NCBI GenBank assembly: GCA_003184365.1
Contig: NKYR01000128.1
Coordinates: 39,914 to 103,913 of the forward strand
Length of the DNA: 64,000 bases
Origin: Evernia prunastri
Taxonomy: Eukaryota > Ascomycota > Lecanoromycetes > Lecanorales > Parmeliaceae
Direction of reading: 5' to 3'
Shown here: positions 10,561 through 22,999 of the stretch, one piece after another
Numbering within the stretch: the first letter of the stretch is position 1
Layout of the letters: the number at the start of each line of letters is the position of its first letter
Notes under the pieces: model-generated
Told to the model about the DNA's origin: nothing
What the model saw: only the letters and a program-made list of their open reading frames with translations
The model's database searches: none
Made by a program: the position numbers and the translations under genes

Positions 10561-13500
10561 CTATACAGGTTCTCGTCTCCGTGTCTTGTTTGCATATGCT
10601 AACTCCTGCGTCCGATCTAAGCTCAGCCCATCCCGGTATCTTCGCGCGTCTATCTCATTGCAATAGAGAGGGTATTCGTAGATATACCACCCGGCTTTGC
10701 AGAATGCATAGTCAAATTTTGACTGCGACTTTATCTGCTCATCGGACAAAGCACACCAGGCTCTTATCGTGGCCTCGTTCACAATTATACCATTGGGCTC
10801 CGTCCAATCTGTATCTGCTCCATAGTCCATGAGCAGAGCCATCAAGTCCCTCAAGTAAGTCCTCTTTACAGGGTTCATGGGCGAATGAAAGAGTCTCCAC
10901 GCAAATTGAAGTGGTGTGCCTCGAGGACCAGGAGCCTTATAGATTCTGGACTCAGCTTCTTCCTTTATTCGAGACTCGAGGTCGTAGAACAGGTTGACGA
11001 AATAGCGCAATGAAAAAATTGATAACGCTCTCCTCAGACAAACCCAGACACCAGTTACGAAAGACTCAATTCGAAATATACGTACGTTGACATTGACTTT
11101 ACGGTCTAGAAACCTTTTGACTTTATTCAGTAGCGACTCTCGGTGAACATGTTCATAAGCGGCGTCGGTTGATGTTCGGAAAATAATAGCATGGAGCATC
11201 GTACCTCCCGGTCCGCATGATTGGTCGAGCCTCTCTCCTCTTTCAAGGAGCAAATCAAGCATGGGCTCAAATTCAGATCGACGACTCCTTACAAGCTCCC
11301 ACAGAGGCCCAACATTTTCACCGGCATAAGTGGTCTCTCGCACATCTTCACCAGGGAAGGGAGGTAACAGGTTTCCTCTGTTTAGCTGAACAGCGCCTTT
11401 GGGCCAGGCATCGAGTAAAGCTTCAAGAGTAGATGCTGTACCAATGTACAAACATTCCAAGATATTTTTCCTGCTTAAAATTCTACCGAAATCAACAAGC
11501 AATCTTATTAGCACGTCAACTGCTTGAGGATCCATCCTTGAACTCAATGCTGTGCTCATGGCGAGGGCAATTTCTTGGCCATGGCCCGATGGTTTGTAAA
11601 GGTTATTTTCGACAAGGTCTCTGCAACATAATGCTAGGCCCTGCTCTACCACAATCTGCCAAGGCTGATGATTGGAACCTTGTTCAACGGCCTGCCAGTC
11701 TCTCCCGGGGAAGCCGTCTGTAGTTCGAAGATCCCGCGTTCGGTAAATCGCTCGCAGGTACCTCCACGTTTCAGGCGTAACAAGGCTTAGATAGGCGTAA
11801 GATGATTCTTGATTTTTAGGCTGTTGCTCTATACACCTGGCGTGATGGAAAAGATTTGAGGAGGCATATTTGACGAGCGAATGTCTGCTGAAACGCTTCA
11901 AGATATTCTCGGAAGACAACCTTGGATATCCCCGTCGTGACGCCAGCAACGCAGATGATTCCCACGTTGTTTGAACGCATTTGCAGCATATATAGAGCCA
12001 CAAAGCATCTGGAGAATGGAAATACTGGTTCCCTATCTGCCATCCCGACAGCCATCCTTCTCGTTCGAGGTACGACGCGATCGTGCGATGGATTAGCTTA
12101 ATGGTCCATCCTTTCGGATCGGTATGATCGTCATCACCAGGAAAATCCGAGGTATCAACTTCCCAGGCTTCACTCTTCTTTGTGGTGGTTGGGATTTCCT
12201 CTAATAGTCCACCACCCCTAGCTCTTATACGTTTCCGGAAATCTTGCACCGAATCTACCCCACAGTCGTGGATGGAGTCTGTAGTGCATTTTCTTACGAC
12301 GGCGATAGCCTCGTTCAGCTGTAGAATAGTTAACCTGCTGATTTTGTTAACTTTGGTCTCCCTGTAACTGTCTTTTGGTACGCGGAGCGCAAAACAAACA
12401 AGCTGGAATGCAAGCCGGGCTTCGTCGCGATCGTTCGTACTCATACGACGGAAGATTCTTGCATATATTTCTTCCATGTCGGATGGGATGTCACCAAGCC
12501 GTCGCTTCAGTTCGCTTGTAGTATCCCCTTTGGCATAGCTACCAATGACTTCAGAGACTGCGAATCGTGCCCAGAGGAAAACACCATCCGCGCTCTTCGC
12601 TATGTCTGCACATAGTTGTTTTAATCTATGTTCGTCATTCGCGGCACCCTTTAAAGCTGTCACCGTACCTGAAACGTACTGCTCGATGCCTTCAAGGTTT
12701 CGATCTTGCATTCGGAATCCAGGGTACGGTCTCAGGGCCAGATCAATGAGTGGCTCAGGACGACTTGCCAAGCAAATCTTGAATCGACCTTCTTTGCCGC
12801 TTTTGTCAGATAGCCCCTAAAATAATACCAGAAGCGCGTGCATGTCGCCGCTATACTCGTCCAGGCCATCAGCGAAGATGTACAATCTCGAGGGGACATA
12901 AGAAAGCGCCTTGTAGAAAGCTTCTTGGAGATTACTCTTGTTCCACTCTGGCACGTTCCCAACAGCGTGGGTCTTGTTCCTGAGTTGACGTAGCTCAGGC
13001 TCCATACCTGGAACGGCCTCAAGCACCTGGAGCAGCAAAGATCTGAGCAAACCCTCAAAAATATTGGCAATGCTCTGGTGGGCACGGAAATCAAAAAAGA
13101 ACCATATGCGAATGCATTGAGGTCCAAAGAAATCATCAAGTAGTTGTGAGACTTGATTCGTTTTGCGGAGATAGTTCATAAGAACGGATTTGCCACTACC
13201 AGGTTTTCCTTGAATCCAAAAGACTGGCTGATTATCCGTAAGCCATTGGCTGAACGACTCGCCGCTGTTCTGGACATTCCATATCCACTCGAACGTGGAT
13301 GAGTCAGCGACTGTATTACCGATTTGCTGTTCACGAGCCGATCTCTCAGCAAAGTCTATGTTTCGTAAAAGATCTAAACAGGACATGCGTTCAGCAATGC
13401 ATTCTTGTCACCTTATTCTAAGTTTTCAAGAGGCTTATGACATGTGGTCGTACCAACCTTGATGGCGTTCCTCTTTGTTTTCTTCTTCCATGCGCTCCTT

Positions 13501-14645
13501 CTCCGTCGGTTTTTTTTTAGATAATCTCCCAATGCATCCAGGAACTTCTCATAGCCATCGTCGTCTCGGCTCGAGAAACGACACATCTCCATGTGATTTT
13601 TGTTAATCATGTTACGCTGTTCGTATTTTCGAAATCCAAAGGATGATGACTCCTCTGGGACGACCTACGTCAATTCAATAAGGGGTTTGCTGAACTTGAA
13701 CTTGAACTTGGCTACCTACCTTCCCTGAGAATGGTCCAAAACCTGTCTTCCCTGCACTCTCCTGAAACGTGTAGACTTGAATATTCTGCTGGGTAAGAAG
13801 ACTATTGAAGTCATCAAGAATGTCTCCCAACGTGGAACTGTGGCTCTTAGGGTTCAGGTCGCGGAGAATTGACTTGTTAACATCGAACTGCATCCCTTTC
13901 GCAATACCAGCTATGATTGATCCCCACCACGCATCAGGAGAACCCCGGTGAGGCGTGCCAAAAAATATCACTGCACGGCAGGCTTTGTGGAGGTTTCGAT
14001 CACGACCATCTCGATCTTGCTTCGAGGATTCGATGAGAGCCTGCTTCACGAGAAGACCACCAAGACTATGGGCAACGAAGATTAAGGACCTGTTGCAATT
14101 TCATAGAGTCAGCAAGTCTCATTGGGGCCAACTCATCGATTACAAAACAGATACATAAAGCTCTCGAAAGCAGTTTTGCATTGAAAACTCTACATCCCCA
14201 AGGGATGAAATGGCGACTCCCAAAGCACTCACCGATTCTGGCATTCATGCCGTTTCCCCGAAACAGCATTGAGGAGTGTTAAGCCGTGTTGTGATATGTT
14301 GCTCTGGTTCGCTGGCCCAGAGACATAGTGACTGACGTGAGAGTCGTAGCCATAGGTGAATAGTCGGACGTTTGGGAAATCTTTGGGGAGGAGGTCGTAG
14401 GGCCAGAAGACTCTCGTCGACGCACGATTTTTAAATCTAAACACCTTCCAGCTTTCAACCTCTTTGACTCGCCAGGTCTTCCAAGGGTGGCCTTGCAGAC
14501 CATGCACGAAGACGACATCAGCAATGGCGACACCGTCTTGAGGCTCGAATAACTTCGTCAATCCAACGTTTCGGACCCATTTAACGTCGCGCTGGGAGCT
14601 AGTAGCCTCAGACGATTGGCCTTGGGAGGCGATACCCTCCGCCAT
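10561..14645 (-). pseudogene. Hydrolase-NACHT (NOD-like receptor) gene with a nonsense codon and a frameshift
   Basis: Exons 14645-14233, 14089-13720, 13664-13458 and 13403-10561 have GT-AG introns of 143, 55 and 54 nt. The N-terminus is an alpha/beta-hydrolase (SesB/PGAP1-like): VVFVHGLQGHPWKTW, then nucleophile motif VAHSLGG, then FFGTPHRGS. A NACHT ATPase follows with P-loop GKPGSGKS and Walker B region LYIFADGLDE, then SRPEP and a long helical region with weak ankyrin-like segments (GTMLHAI). Fungal proteins of this build are intracellular receptors linked to non-self recognition and cell death. Two lesions are seen. A TAG at 12817-12819 lies in frame inside the NACHT domain. An A9 run at about 13512-13520 also needs one more A to give the expected KPTEKERMEEEN frame and the right phase for the next intron. 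TAG could be a RIP-type CAG change, and A9 a base-calling error. It could still be functional if both are errors. Confidence 0.72.
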
Positions 14646-15522
14646 CGACGGCAGAATGAAATGGATTATCTCTCAAGCAACGGACCGTGATAGCCTTCCC
14701 AATTATAGCCGCAAGAGATGTTCGAGAAATATAGCAGAGAGTACGCAAAGCTTCGCAATGAATGCTTTATCAACTCGGCTAGCGGTCTTGATAGCGCTGT
14801 CTGATGGAATAAATTTTATCAAAGCATAGCAGGACCACAGGACGTCAGATGAGGGGTTCACAGCTAATGCAACGTGGACCAATCAAAGAGTGCGTTACAT
14901 TTTGAGCCGCAAGCTGAAAATTCCCGCGGGAGAATCCTTCCAGCCTCGTCAGCAACAGGAAAAATTCAATGAACTTGAAATCGTACACTTGGTACTTGGT
15001 GATTCGAGTTTCGAGACGACGAGATCCAAAGACTAACGGCACAAGATTTCATACGTTGGAATATCTTTTTACAATCGGATGGCGTTCTTGAACCGCGAGG
15101 ATGAGTCCGAGGCCTCTTTCTCTGCAGAATTCAGCAAAGCGGTACAATTATCACCACTTGGAGCTTGTCCATAAGGTCCGAATTCGAGTCTCAGGTCTGG
15201 CTTTTTTTTCATGGCCATGCTATGTCGGCCGGGTACAGTTCCGGAGCAGCTCTGCGTCGGTTAGTATATTGAGTGTTCCGAACGGGTTCCAGAATGCGAT
15301 CCAGGACTTGGTAATCTGGCAATGAAAAATTGCTAATGGGAAAGAGTCGAGATATCAGATAGATAAATGTCTTCAACGCTGCAGTCAACCGGCAATCAAA
15401 AGTGTTGGATGTGAGGTTTTGGATGAAAGCAGCGATGGATAACTCTACGCAACACAGATTGAGAATGAAGAGAAGCCGAGCAGCATATTTGGTCTCAAGT
15501 AGGACGCACTTTGAGGGCGACT
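14646..15522. other. Intergenic region upstream of the NACHT gene
   Basis: The left part is presumably the NACHT promoter. A minus-strand frame at 15209-15550 has no recognisable domain. It may belong to the decayed gene that ends near 15523. Confidence 0.4.
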
Positions 15523-15975
15523 TCACCGTGGCTTTCCCCCTAGCGACCAATGTTGACCAAAGCCATTACCATTATGCCGAGAAAGCGTCCATCTTCTACT
15601 TATTGATAACGTCGACTCCCTAGCGCCGTAAGCCCACTTCAGGATAGTTTTACAATAGGCTGAGTTTCCATCCCCTACACTCTCCCAACTTGACAGAGAT
15701 GAATCTTTGTTGCCTTAATACTGCAACGGATCTTGACAGGCAGCGCAGCAAGCCCGGATTAATTCGAGCAGATCAATGTCGTGTTCAACCCCTTTCAGCT
15801 CGCTGGCATGTCCATCGATTTGATCCAAGATCTGGGCCAGTAGATCCAGCTCCAGGAGTAGAGCCTGGTACTCTAGCAATGCGTCATTGATCATGTTGAG
15901 TTCAGTGACGACGCTTCTTACCAATTTGGCAACCTCGATGACATCTCCAATATCAACCCCAAAAGGAACAACCAT
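15523..15975 (-). pseudogene. Decayed gene of an uncharacterised filamentous-fungal family
   Basis: From ATG 15975 the frame reads MVVPFGVDIGDVIEVAKLV and continues through a leucine-rich helical stretch to CQDPLQY. It resembles the N-terminus of many uncharacterised fungal proteins that start 'PFG.S.GDFI.....LI'. A TAA at 15715-15717 interrupts it. Beyond the stop the same frame keeps family-like pieces (SSLSSWESVG, then KTILKWAYGA) until a TGA at 15523. I read this as a gene broken by a nonsense mutation and further decay. The function of the family is unknown to me. Confidence 0.45.
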
Positions 15976-16022
15976 GTCTTCACGTTTCAACGGATGGGGC
16001 TATTTTTTTAAGAACTTTGCCA

Positions 16023-16766
16023 ACATCCATGGCACTCTGTCAGCTTAAATATCGCGAAAAGGGGTTGTGTTCTCGTTCTTACCCTCAGCCTCGTTCTCCA
16101 TGCAGGCACCCTTCTTGCTAAACTTCAGGCGTTCTAGTGTTGCATGGAAGGCCACGTCTTGTGCAGCTTCGAATGTCTAGAGGTCAGGCAAAATCTGGCC
16201 TTTTTCGTTCCAGAGATTACCATTACCGTCCTTTAGTACCATACTTCTTTAAAACCTTTGACCACTTAATTTTATTCGCTTTCGGGAGCCATGCGTCTTA
16301 GGAGCAGGACGTCTCTTGCCGAAATTCATGGGAAATGGATAGCCTTCGGTGATCACTATCGCACGGACCTCATCGCTCATCCCTTTCTGATCATAATTTT
16401 GTATCAGAGCTTTCTAGCGACTTGATATGAGAAGCAGGGTTTCACTGACCTCCACATGTTTCCCGAACGCGCTACTGATCTGGAAGAATTTGGCGCTCCC
16501 TTGATATTCCGCAGCAAGACTACTGGATTGAAGAAATGGCCATCACCGTTTTTCCACGGTAGGCTCACATGATTCTCCATAGAGGGTTGATTGAACGGAA
16601 TTTCACACTCCATGCTACACTCCTCAAATAGCGGAATGAAGGTCAAACTCCTTGTCGGACCGCTATCGAGCGGCAAATCAACGTGCGCTACAGCACTTTG
16701 CCGCGTGAGCAAATGACTAGCCACCTGCGCAGCCTGCGGGGACCTAGCATAAGTAGGCTTCTGCAT
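16023..16766 (-). pseudogene. Unrecognised decayed coding remnant
   Basis: The minus strand has coding-like stretches broken by stops and frame changes. There is a 120-codon frame from 16766. A GTCAGT...CTAG interval that could be an intron near 16445-16415 is followed by KALIQNYDQKGMSDEVRA and TEGYPFPMNF. After an in-frame stop near 16180 comes FEAAQDVAFHATLERLKF. I do not recognise the family. The pattern could be a dead gene or chance open frames. Confidence 0.25.
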
Positions 16767-17941
16767 TCTGAACCCTCAGGTGATAACCCGGGTGGACGAC
16801 TTCAGCCTCACCATCCCATCTCACATCATAGACGCCTTTAGTGCTGACCTCGCTGAGTGTTTCTTCAGAAAAAACAGTGTGGGAGATAGAAGAGGAGGTT
16901 CTGCGTCCGTTCTGGTATCAGCTTTTCCCATCTCTTGAGAGTCTGCATGGTTTCATTAAGGTACCTTAGGTACTCGTAATTCTGACGGATTGTTGACCAA
17001 GCATTTTTGACGGCACGCTAGCCTAGCACCAGTCCGCAAAAAGCTTAGGTCTTGATCCTGTCTCGCACTTGGAGACCCTGGATTATAGCCTCTACAACAC
17101 CACCCTGCCAGAGTTCGCAAGCAGAAAGCGCCAAGTCCAATCAGTTGCAGGTCGAAAGTTAAGACGTGGTACATGAGTGAAGTACTCTACATAAACGACT
17201 AATGGGACAAAAGACATGTACACGCACATTTATGCTTGGTCGACTTTACCTTATCTTTCGAACAAAACTCGTCGCTCATTTTACCACAGGACTGCCCGCA
17301 AGACGAATTTCTGGCCAGAAGCTCGGAACTCCCGGATCAGTAGCTACCTTTGGCATTTAGCACTGCCCTAGCCATGGACCGCATAAACGCTAAAATCCGT
17401 CTTTCAGATTACCTACTCTACCAATCGTTGACAAAGGCAGCATCCCGGACTCCTCAACAGTAAGGTACTCGTACGCAAGGTAACTAAGATCCTTCCCACC
17501 AAAGTTCTGTTGTGGAGAAGAGCTTCACCTGGCTGAACCGCTCCTCGTGCGGGGGGACTCAATAATGCGAATCTGTGGTAAGCCGAGAACGTCTCATCTT
17601 TCTCATTTTCTCGAGTGTTTATCATTGGTCAAGTCACTGCGCGGTACTCGAAGCCATACATAACAAAATTAATAACAATTATCTCCATCGGTCTCACAGC
17701 GGCTCGACCTGCTGCTTAGTAAGACTCAAGGGCGCGGTAACTTTCTTAGCTAAGTATGCATAACCAACATGCCTTACTCCTGACATTTAACCCCTGCTAG
17801 TTTCGGCTAGCGTGGACACCACGAAGACAATAAGATCTCCGCGATTCTCTGCCCCGTCTCCTCATTCTTCGAATACCGAAGTCTCCGCGCCACAGCCTGG
17901 TATAAGATCACATCTCACTCATCCAATCCCAGCAGCTGTAC
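16767..17941. other. Intergenic region upstream of the DUF3533 gene
   Basis: No supported gene is seen. Several short frames lack domains or coding character. The last 200 bases should carry the promoter and leader of the gene starting at 17942. Confidence 0.5.
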
Positions 17942-19863
17942 ATGATGTCGCCCTCTCACCCCGCATCAGCCGACATTGAGACTCGCCCACCTTTGACCGA
18001 GTCAAGCTCTAGCGAAGACCTGGAAGGACAAGAGATCCAGCCGAATCATAGCCTCTTGCTGCAGGACACCAATTATACTAAGGACACTGTAGCTGCGTCA
18101 GAACGTCATGTTGGGGAGAAGAGTGAGAAAGGGCGGCAGGGAGACGGCGAGAAGCCAAAACACGTAGGCTTCTGGCATCAAGAACTGAACAATGTTCGTT
18201 TGCATGTACTCAAACTATGGGCGAGGACTGGTAAGATGGACACAACTTTCAAACTCGGCCATTGACCAAATCATTACTGGTTCTTAGTCTTGATCCTCGT
18301 TGTCTTCGTCTTTCTCGTGCTCGCTCTCTTCAACGGCGTCTTCTTCCACATTCCAAAGAACTATTCGTCACTGATCGTCTACGTCGTCGACTTTGACGGA
18401 CAAGATCCGCCTTACCAGGGCGGACAACCCATCGTAGGACCGGCAATTGTCCAGGTCACCGAATCCATAGCCAGATTAAATGCACCACATCTGGGATACA
18501 TTACCATGGCCCCAGCCCAGTTCAATAACGACCCCATGGCAGTCAGAAGAGCGGTCTACGATTTCAAAGCCCACGCCGCCGTCATCATCAATGCCAACGC
18601 TACCGCGCTCCTCCAGGAAGCGGTGGGACAAGGCAATACCACGTACGACCCTAGGGGCGCAGCACAAATCATCTACGTATCAGCACGCGATCAAGGCACC
18701 ATTCCGACATACGTCGTCCCACAATTGACCGCACTCGAGATGACGGTGACGTCCCAATTCGGCGCCACCTGGACCAAGTCGCAGATGCAGAACACGACGA
18801 TCCCACGAGCAAATTTGGCATCAGTACCACAAGCTCTCTCCCCGGCTATCGGCTTCACGACCTTCGATCTCCGCCCATTTGGTCCCGCCAATGTCACCCC
18901 GGCTGTGAGCATCGGACTCATCTACCTCATTATCATCGCCTTTTTCAGCTTCACTTTCTTCCTTCCCATTCACATGAAGTTCCTCTCGCCGCGAGGCCAC
19001 CCGCCTTTACACTTCCATCACCTGATCCTCTGGCGTTGGTGTGCGACAACAGGCGCTTACTTCTTCCTCTCCCTTGGGTACTCTTTCGTGGCGTTGGCGT
19101 TCCAGGTGCCATTTTCGAACGGTCCGGCGAGTCCAACCGAGCCGGCGGTCAACCCGAGCGCGTATGGGAAAGGCACGTTCGTAGTGTATTGGATTGTCAA
19201 CTTTCTAGGCATGTCGGCGTTGGGCTTGGCGTGCGAGAATGTGGCAATGGCGTTGGGGAATCCGGTGAGTAGTCATGCGGTTCCTCGATCCTTGATCTAC
19301 GTCGACCTTTGAAAGAGACAAGGCAGATTGCTGAAGCTGTTACTCTTTTCCCCTTTGTTGTTTTTACCCGAAAACACAAATCATGGTTCGATCACCTCGA
19401 CGCAATACTGACCTTGACATTATCACAGTGGGTCGCGATGTGGCTAGTCTTCTGGGTCGTCTCAAACGTGGCCACGGGATTCTATAGCTTAGACTTGGCA
19501 CCTGCCTTCTACAAATGGGGCTACGCATGGCCGTTGCATAACAGTAAGCAGTTTCCATAATCCCCATCTACCACAAAACCGAAAAAAAAAAACAAAAAAA
19601 AAACTAACCACCGCCACCGCGAACACCCAGTCGTCGAAGCATCCCACCAAATCCTCTTCGACCTACATTCCCGAATCGGTCTCAACATCGGTATTCTCGT
19701 CGTCTGGTTCGTCGTCAATTCCATACTCTTTGCGCCCGCGTGCTACTTGATGCGTTGGGAGCAGCAGAAGGCGGGGAAGAAGGCGGCGGCGAAGGAGAAG
19801 GAGTGGATGAGTGCCATGTCGAAACAGAGGAGTAGGCTGGGCGTTTCGAAAAAGGATGGATAG
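17942..19863 (+). CDS. DUF3533/SNG1-family membrane protein
   Basis: Four exons (17942-18230, 18288-19264, 19429-19543, 19631-19863) with GT-AG introns of 57, 164 and 87 nt give 537 residues. A polar N-terminus of about 95 residues precedes a first membrane helix (VVFVFLVLALFNGVFF). A large non-cytosolic domain follows with PKNYSSLIVYVVDFD and a stretch of N-glycosylation-type Asn sites. At least five further helices lie in the C-terminal half, and the basic tail carries coiled Lys/Glu/Ala. This layout fits the fungal DUF3533 family, which includes yeast Sng1, tied to nitrosoguanidine resistance and membrane lipid asymmetry. The substrate and exact role here are unknown. The third intron contains long A-runs close to its donor. 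ATG 17945 is an equally possible start. Confidence 0.85.
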
Positions 19864-20830
19864 TTAGACAAGGCAAGTGCACTGAGGTCTTGTGTCTTTG
19901 CTGGGATTCGCACGTGTAGTGAGCATCGGACCAAACGGTTGAATTGAGAACTCATAACAACAGTCACACCCCCATTCTTTCTTTTTCTCTTTTTGCCTTT
20001 CCTTGAAGAAGGCCATTCTAGCAGCGTTCAGCATTTTGGAGGAAAGTGAAGCTAGATTGTGTACCTCTCCAGTCCTTCCCCTTCTTACCACATCAAGTAT
20101 ACTCCTAGAGCGCAGTAAAACGAGGGCGTCCACCATGATTCGATACACAAATCATCCCCATCCCAGACCAAATCGAAGCTATATCAAAATATCCCCAAAG
20201 AAAAAACACACATAAAAAAACCACCGTCAAGTTCTCTTTCGCATTATTCGCTAAGCCGAACACGCTTCACGATCGGCCTTTCCCTTGCCAACGACCTAAC
20301 CCAGCGCAGAACAGTACGTACCTGATCGTCGCCGTCCCTTTCCCCACACACAAGAAATGAAGAAAAAAAGAGAGTTTCCCTCCAACGCGTCCTAAAACCA
20401 CACCGATCCCCTCACTAGTGTCGCGCAATGCGTCTCTCCACCGCGAAAGTTCCAACCCAACCTAGTGGGGCCACGAATCACCCGCAGTAGCCTCGAAGCT
20501 AGCCAGCACCCCAACAACGAGACAGCACATGATGTGCGACTAAAAAAGATAGTAAGTGTTGCTTCGAGGAATGGGAAAATCGGTGCTGGTTTGTGTGGTT
20601 TCTCCTCCCACAGGTGGCTTGCTTGCTGCTTGCTTTGCTTTGCTTTGCTTTGCTGCATCGTTTCATCTTTTTCCAGCAAGCTGCGGGTTTCCCGGGTTTT
20701 TTGGTTTTTCCCCAACTCGTCGGTCGGTTATCCTGCAGCGAGTTTTGGTCCGTGCCCCTGGCAGATTCGGTTTCTTGATTTCTTATTTGTTGTTCGTTGT
20801 TGTCGGAGTTTGGATTTGGATTGGAGGAGA
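19864..20830. other. Spacer and promoter/leader of the methyltransferase gene
   Basis: This stretch contains the 3' end of the DUF3533 gene and, further right, pyrimidine-rich leader sequence. A pentanucleotide microsatellite is listed separately. No gene is supported; the open frame from 20465 is a leader that happens to lack stops. Confidence 0.5.
20629..20656. repeat. Short GCTTT microsatellite
   Basis: About five tandem units of GCTTT (TTGCTTTGCTTTGCTTTGCT) lie in the upstream region of the methyltransferase gene. Length variation here would alter its leader or promoter. Confidence 0.75.
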
Positions 20831-22999
20831 ATGGCGGATGAGGAGAGACGCGCTGCGGTGGCGGTGGATGTGTGCCCGACGCCGCCGCTTACGCCCACGG
20901 CGGCGAATGGGAAAGCGGTGATTGCTGATGATGATGAGGTTGGTGGTGGTGATGGTGATGGGGATGAGGATGGTGATGCTGGCGCTGGCGGTGCGAAAGA
21001 GAAGAGGGGTGGGGATGAGGTCGAGTATGCGCTGAAGCCGAAGAAGAGGGCTTATGCTTCGACTGCGAGGTTGGTGCTCGGGTTTGCTTGTTGTTTATAC
21101 ACCCACCCACCCACTCTTCTTCTTTTTTGGGGGGGGGGCGGATTTTTCCTGGAAGACTCCAGTTGGAGAATAGAGCCCGCTAAAAGCGCGAGTACGCATC
21201 GCAGACTCAACCTGCAACACTACCTCTGGAAAGACCAAACCGGCTTCCTCCTCCACCCGGCCATCACCCTCGACACCAGCCGGACGGACCTCCGGATCGC
21301 GGACGTGGGCACGGGAACTGGGTGTGTTTGCATTCTTCCCTACCCTCCCTCCCCTCCCTCTCTCCCCCCCCCAAAATCCCTAACTCCCCTCACTCACAAA
21401 ACCACCCACCCCCCAGCATCTTCCTCCTCGACCTCGCCCGCACCTTGCCGCCCAGCGTCCAGCTCGATGGCTTCGACATCGACATTGCCGACTGCCCGCC
21501 AGGCCCGTGGCTGCCGCCCAACGTCGCCGTGCACCGCCTCGACGCGCTGGGGCCGCTGCCGGAGCACCTGAGGGGGAGGTACGATGTGGTGCAACTGAGG
21601 CTGTTTCAGGTTGTGGTGAGGGATGGGGATCCGCGGGGGCTGTTGGGGAATGTGGTGGGGATGTTGAGTGAGTTTGGGGGGGTTTTGTTGTCGGTTTTGT
21701 TGTTTGTTTTTTGCTGTTTCTTGTTTTTGTCTTTCTGGTTTTCGTTTTTTGGAGAGAGGGGGGGAGGTTTATTCCTTTTTCCTTTCTTTTTCCTAGTCTG
21801 TTGTGATCTGTTCTGGTTGGGTTCCTTTTCCCTGTCTTTGCTTTACCTTTCGGTTTTGTCTTGTTGTGTAATGCGTATCTTTGCAGCTGCGGGGATCACT
21901 CCCTTCGTGGGTGAAATCTCTGCTCTTTCTTCGTTCGTTCGTCCGTTTACTGTCTTTCATTTTCCTGAGAAAACGCTGTTTAATACAAGGGCGTCCATCC
22001 CACAATCCACACACAAGCCACATACAAAGCTAACTCACCCCTTTTTCCCCCCCCGGAACAGAACCCACCGGCTACCTCCAATGGGCCGAATACGACATGT
22101 CCACCCTCGCCACCGTCCGCACCGCCCTCACCCCCAACCCAACTTCCACTTCCCCTCCCACGTCCACCGCCCCCGCGCACACCCTCTCCCCCTCCCTCGA
22201 CGCCATCCCCCGCCTCATGGCCGCGCTCAAACCCCAAAACTCCCGCCTCGGCCTCCAAGCCTGGATCCCGCGCCTGCCGGACCTCTTCGCCGCGCACCCG
22301 TCGCTGCAGCTCGTCGCGGCGGACCGGTACGCGACGGACAGGGCGTTCCTGCCCGCGCATCTGGACGTGTATCTCATGACGTATGATGAGGTGGCGGGGA
22401 GGGTGTTGGATGGGTTGGGTGGGGAAGGAGGGGGGAAGGGGAAGGGCAAAGGGGGTGTGAGTGGGGATGGGGATGGGAAAGGAGGGATGGGGTATGGGGA
22501 TCGCTTGAGGGAGTTGTTGGAGGCGGGGAGGGAGGAGGGGAGGAGTGGCGTTGGGTGGGAGATGGAGAGGTTGGTTGTTGTGGGGCGGAAGAGGGGGGTG
22601 GGCGGGGAGGATGCTGGGGTTGGCGCTGCTGGGGTTGGGCCTGCTGGGGTTTTATCAGGGCCTCGGAATGAGGTGGGGAGGGGCGGGGTTGCAGGGGATG
22701 GTACTGCGACTGCGACTGCAATAGCGCCTCCGACTGTAGCTGCTGCTGCTGGTGATGGCGATAGGGAGGAAGAGAAAGCGTCTGCAGCATCGGCGGCACC
22801 TGGAGTGCTTGGTGAGGGTGTGGGTGAAGTTGACGGTGCCGGTGCCGGTGCCGGTGATGGTGAGGGCAAGGGCAAGGGCAAGGGCGAGAGTGACGGTGAC
22901 TTTGCGGGTGTGCATGACGGGAAGAGAGAAAAGAAAGGCGGGAAGCAGTGGTGGGTGCAGGTTTGGAAGAGGCTGAGGGGGGAGGGGATAGGTGGTTGA
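20831..22999 (+). CDS. SAM-dependent methyltransferase (LaeA-like fold), Gly-rich tail
   Basis: Four exons (20831-21069, 21205-21321, 21417-21667, 22062-22999) with introns of 135, 95 and 394 nt give 514 residues. An acidic Gly/Asp-rich N-terminus is followed by LNLQHYLWKDQTGFLLHP, then SAM-binding motif I as ADVGTGTG, then FDIDIADCPP. YDVVQLRLFQVV follows, then LKPTGYLQWAEYD. This order is that of fungal Rossmann methyltransferases related to the LaeA/TAM families. The substrate is not evident, and the protein may modify a small metabolite or a protein. Residues after about 340 become low-complexity (Gly, Lys, Ala, Glu), possibly disordered. The last intron is long for this window, but frame and splice sites agree on both sides. 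Confidence 0.78.

Noticed and set aside
12817..12828. GTATTATTTTAG as a 12-nt intron removing the stop in the NACHT gene
   Set aside because: It has GT...AG ends and would keep the frame, but 12 nt is far below any workable spliceosomal intron. A nonsense change is simpler.
20465..21571. Long plus frame starting upstream of the methyltransferase
   Set aside because: It reads through leader and introns. The real start ATG 20831 lies within it, but the frame leaves the family pattern at each intron.
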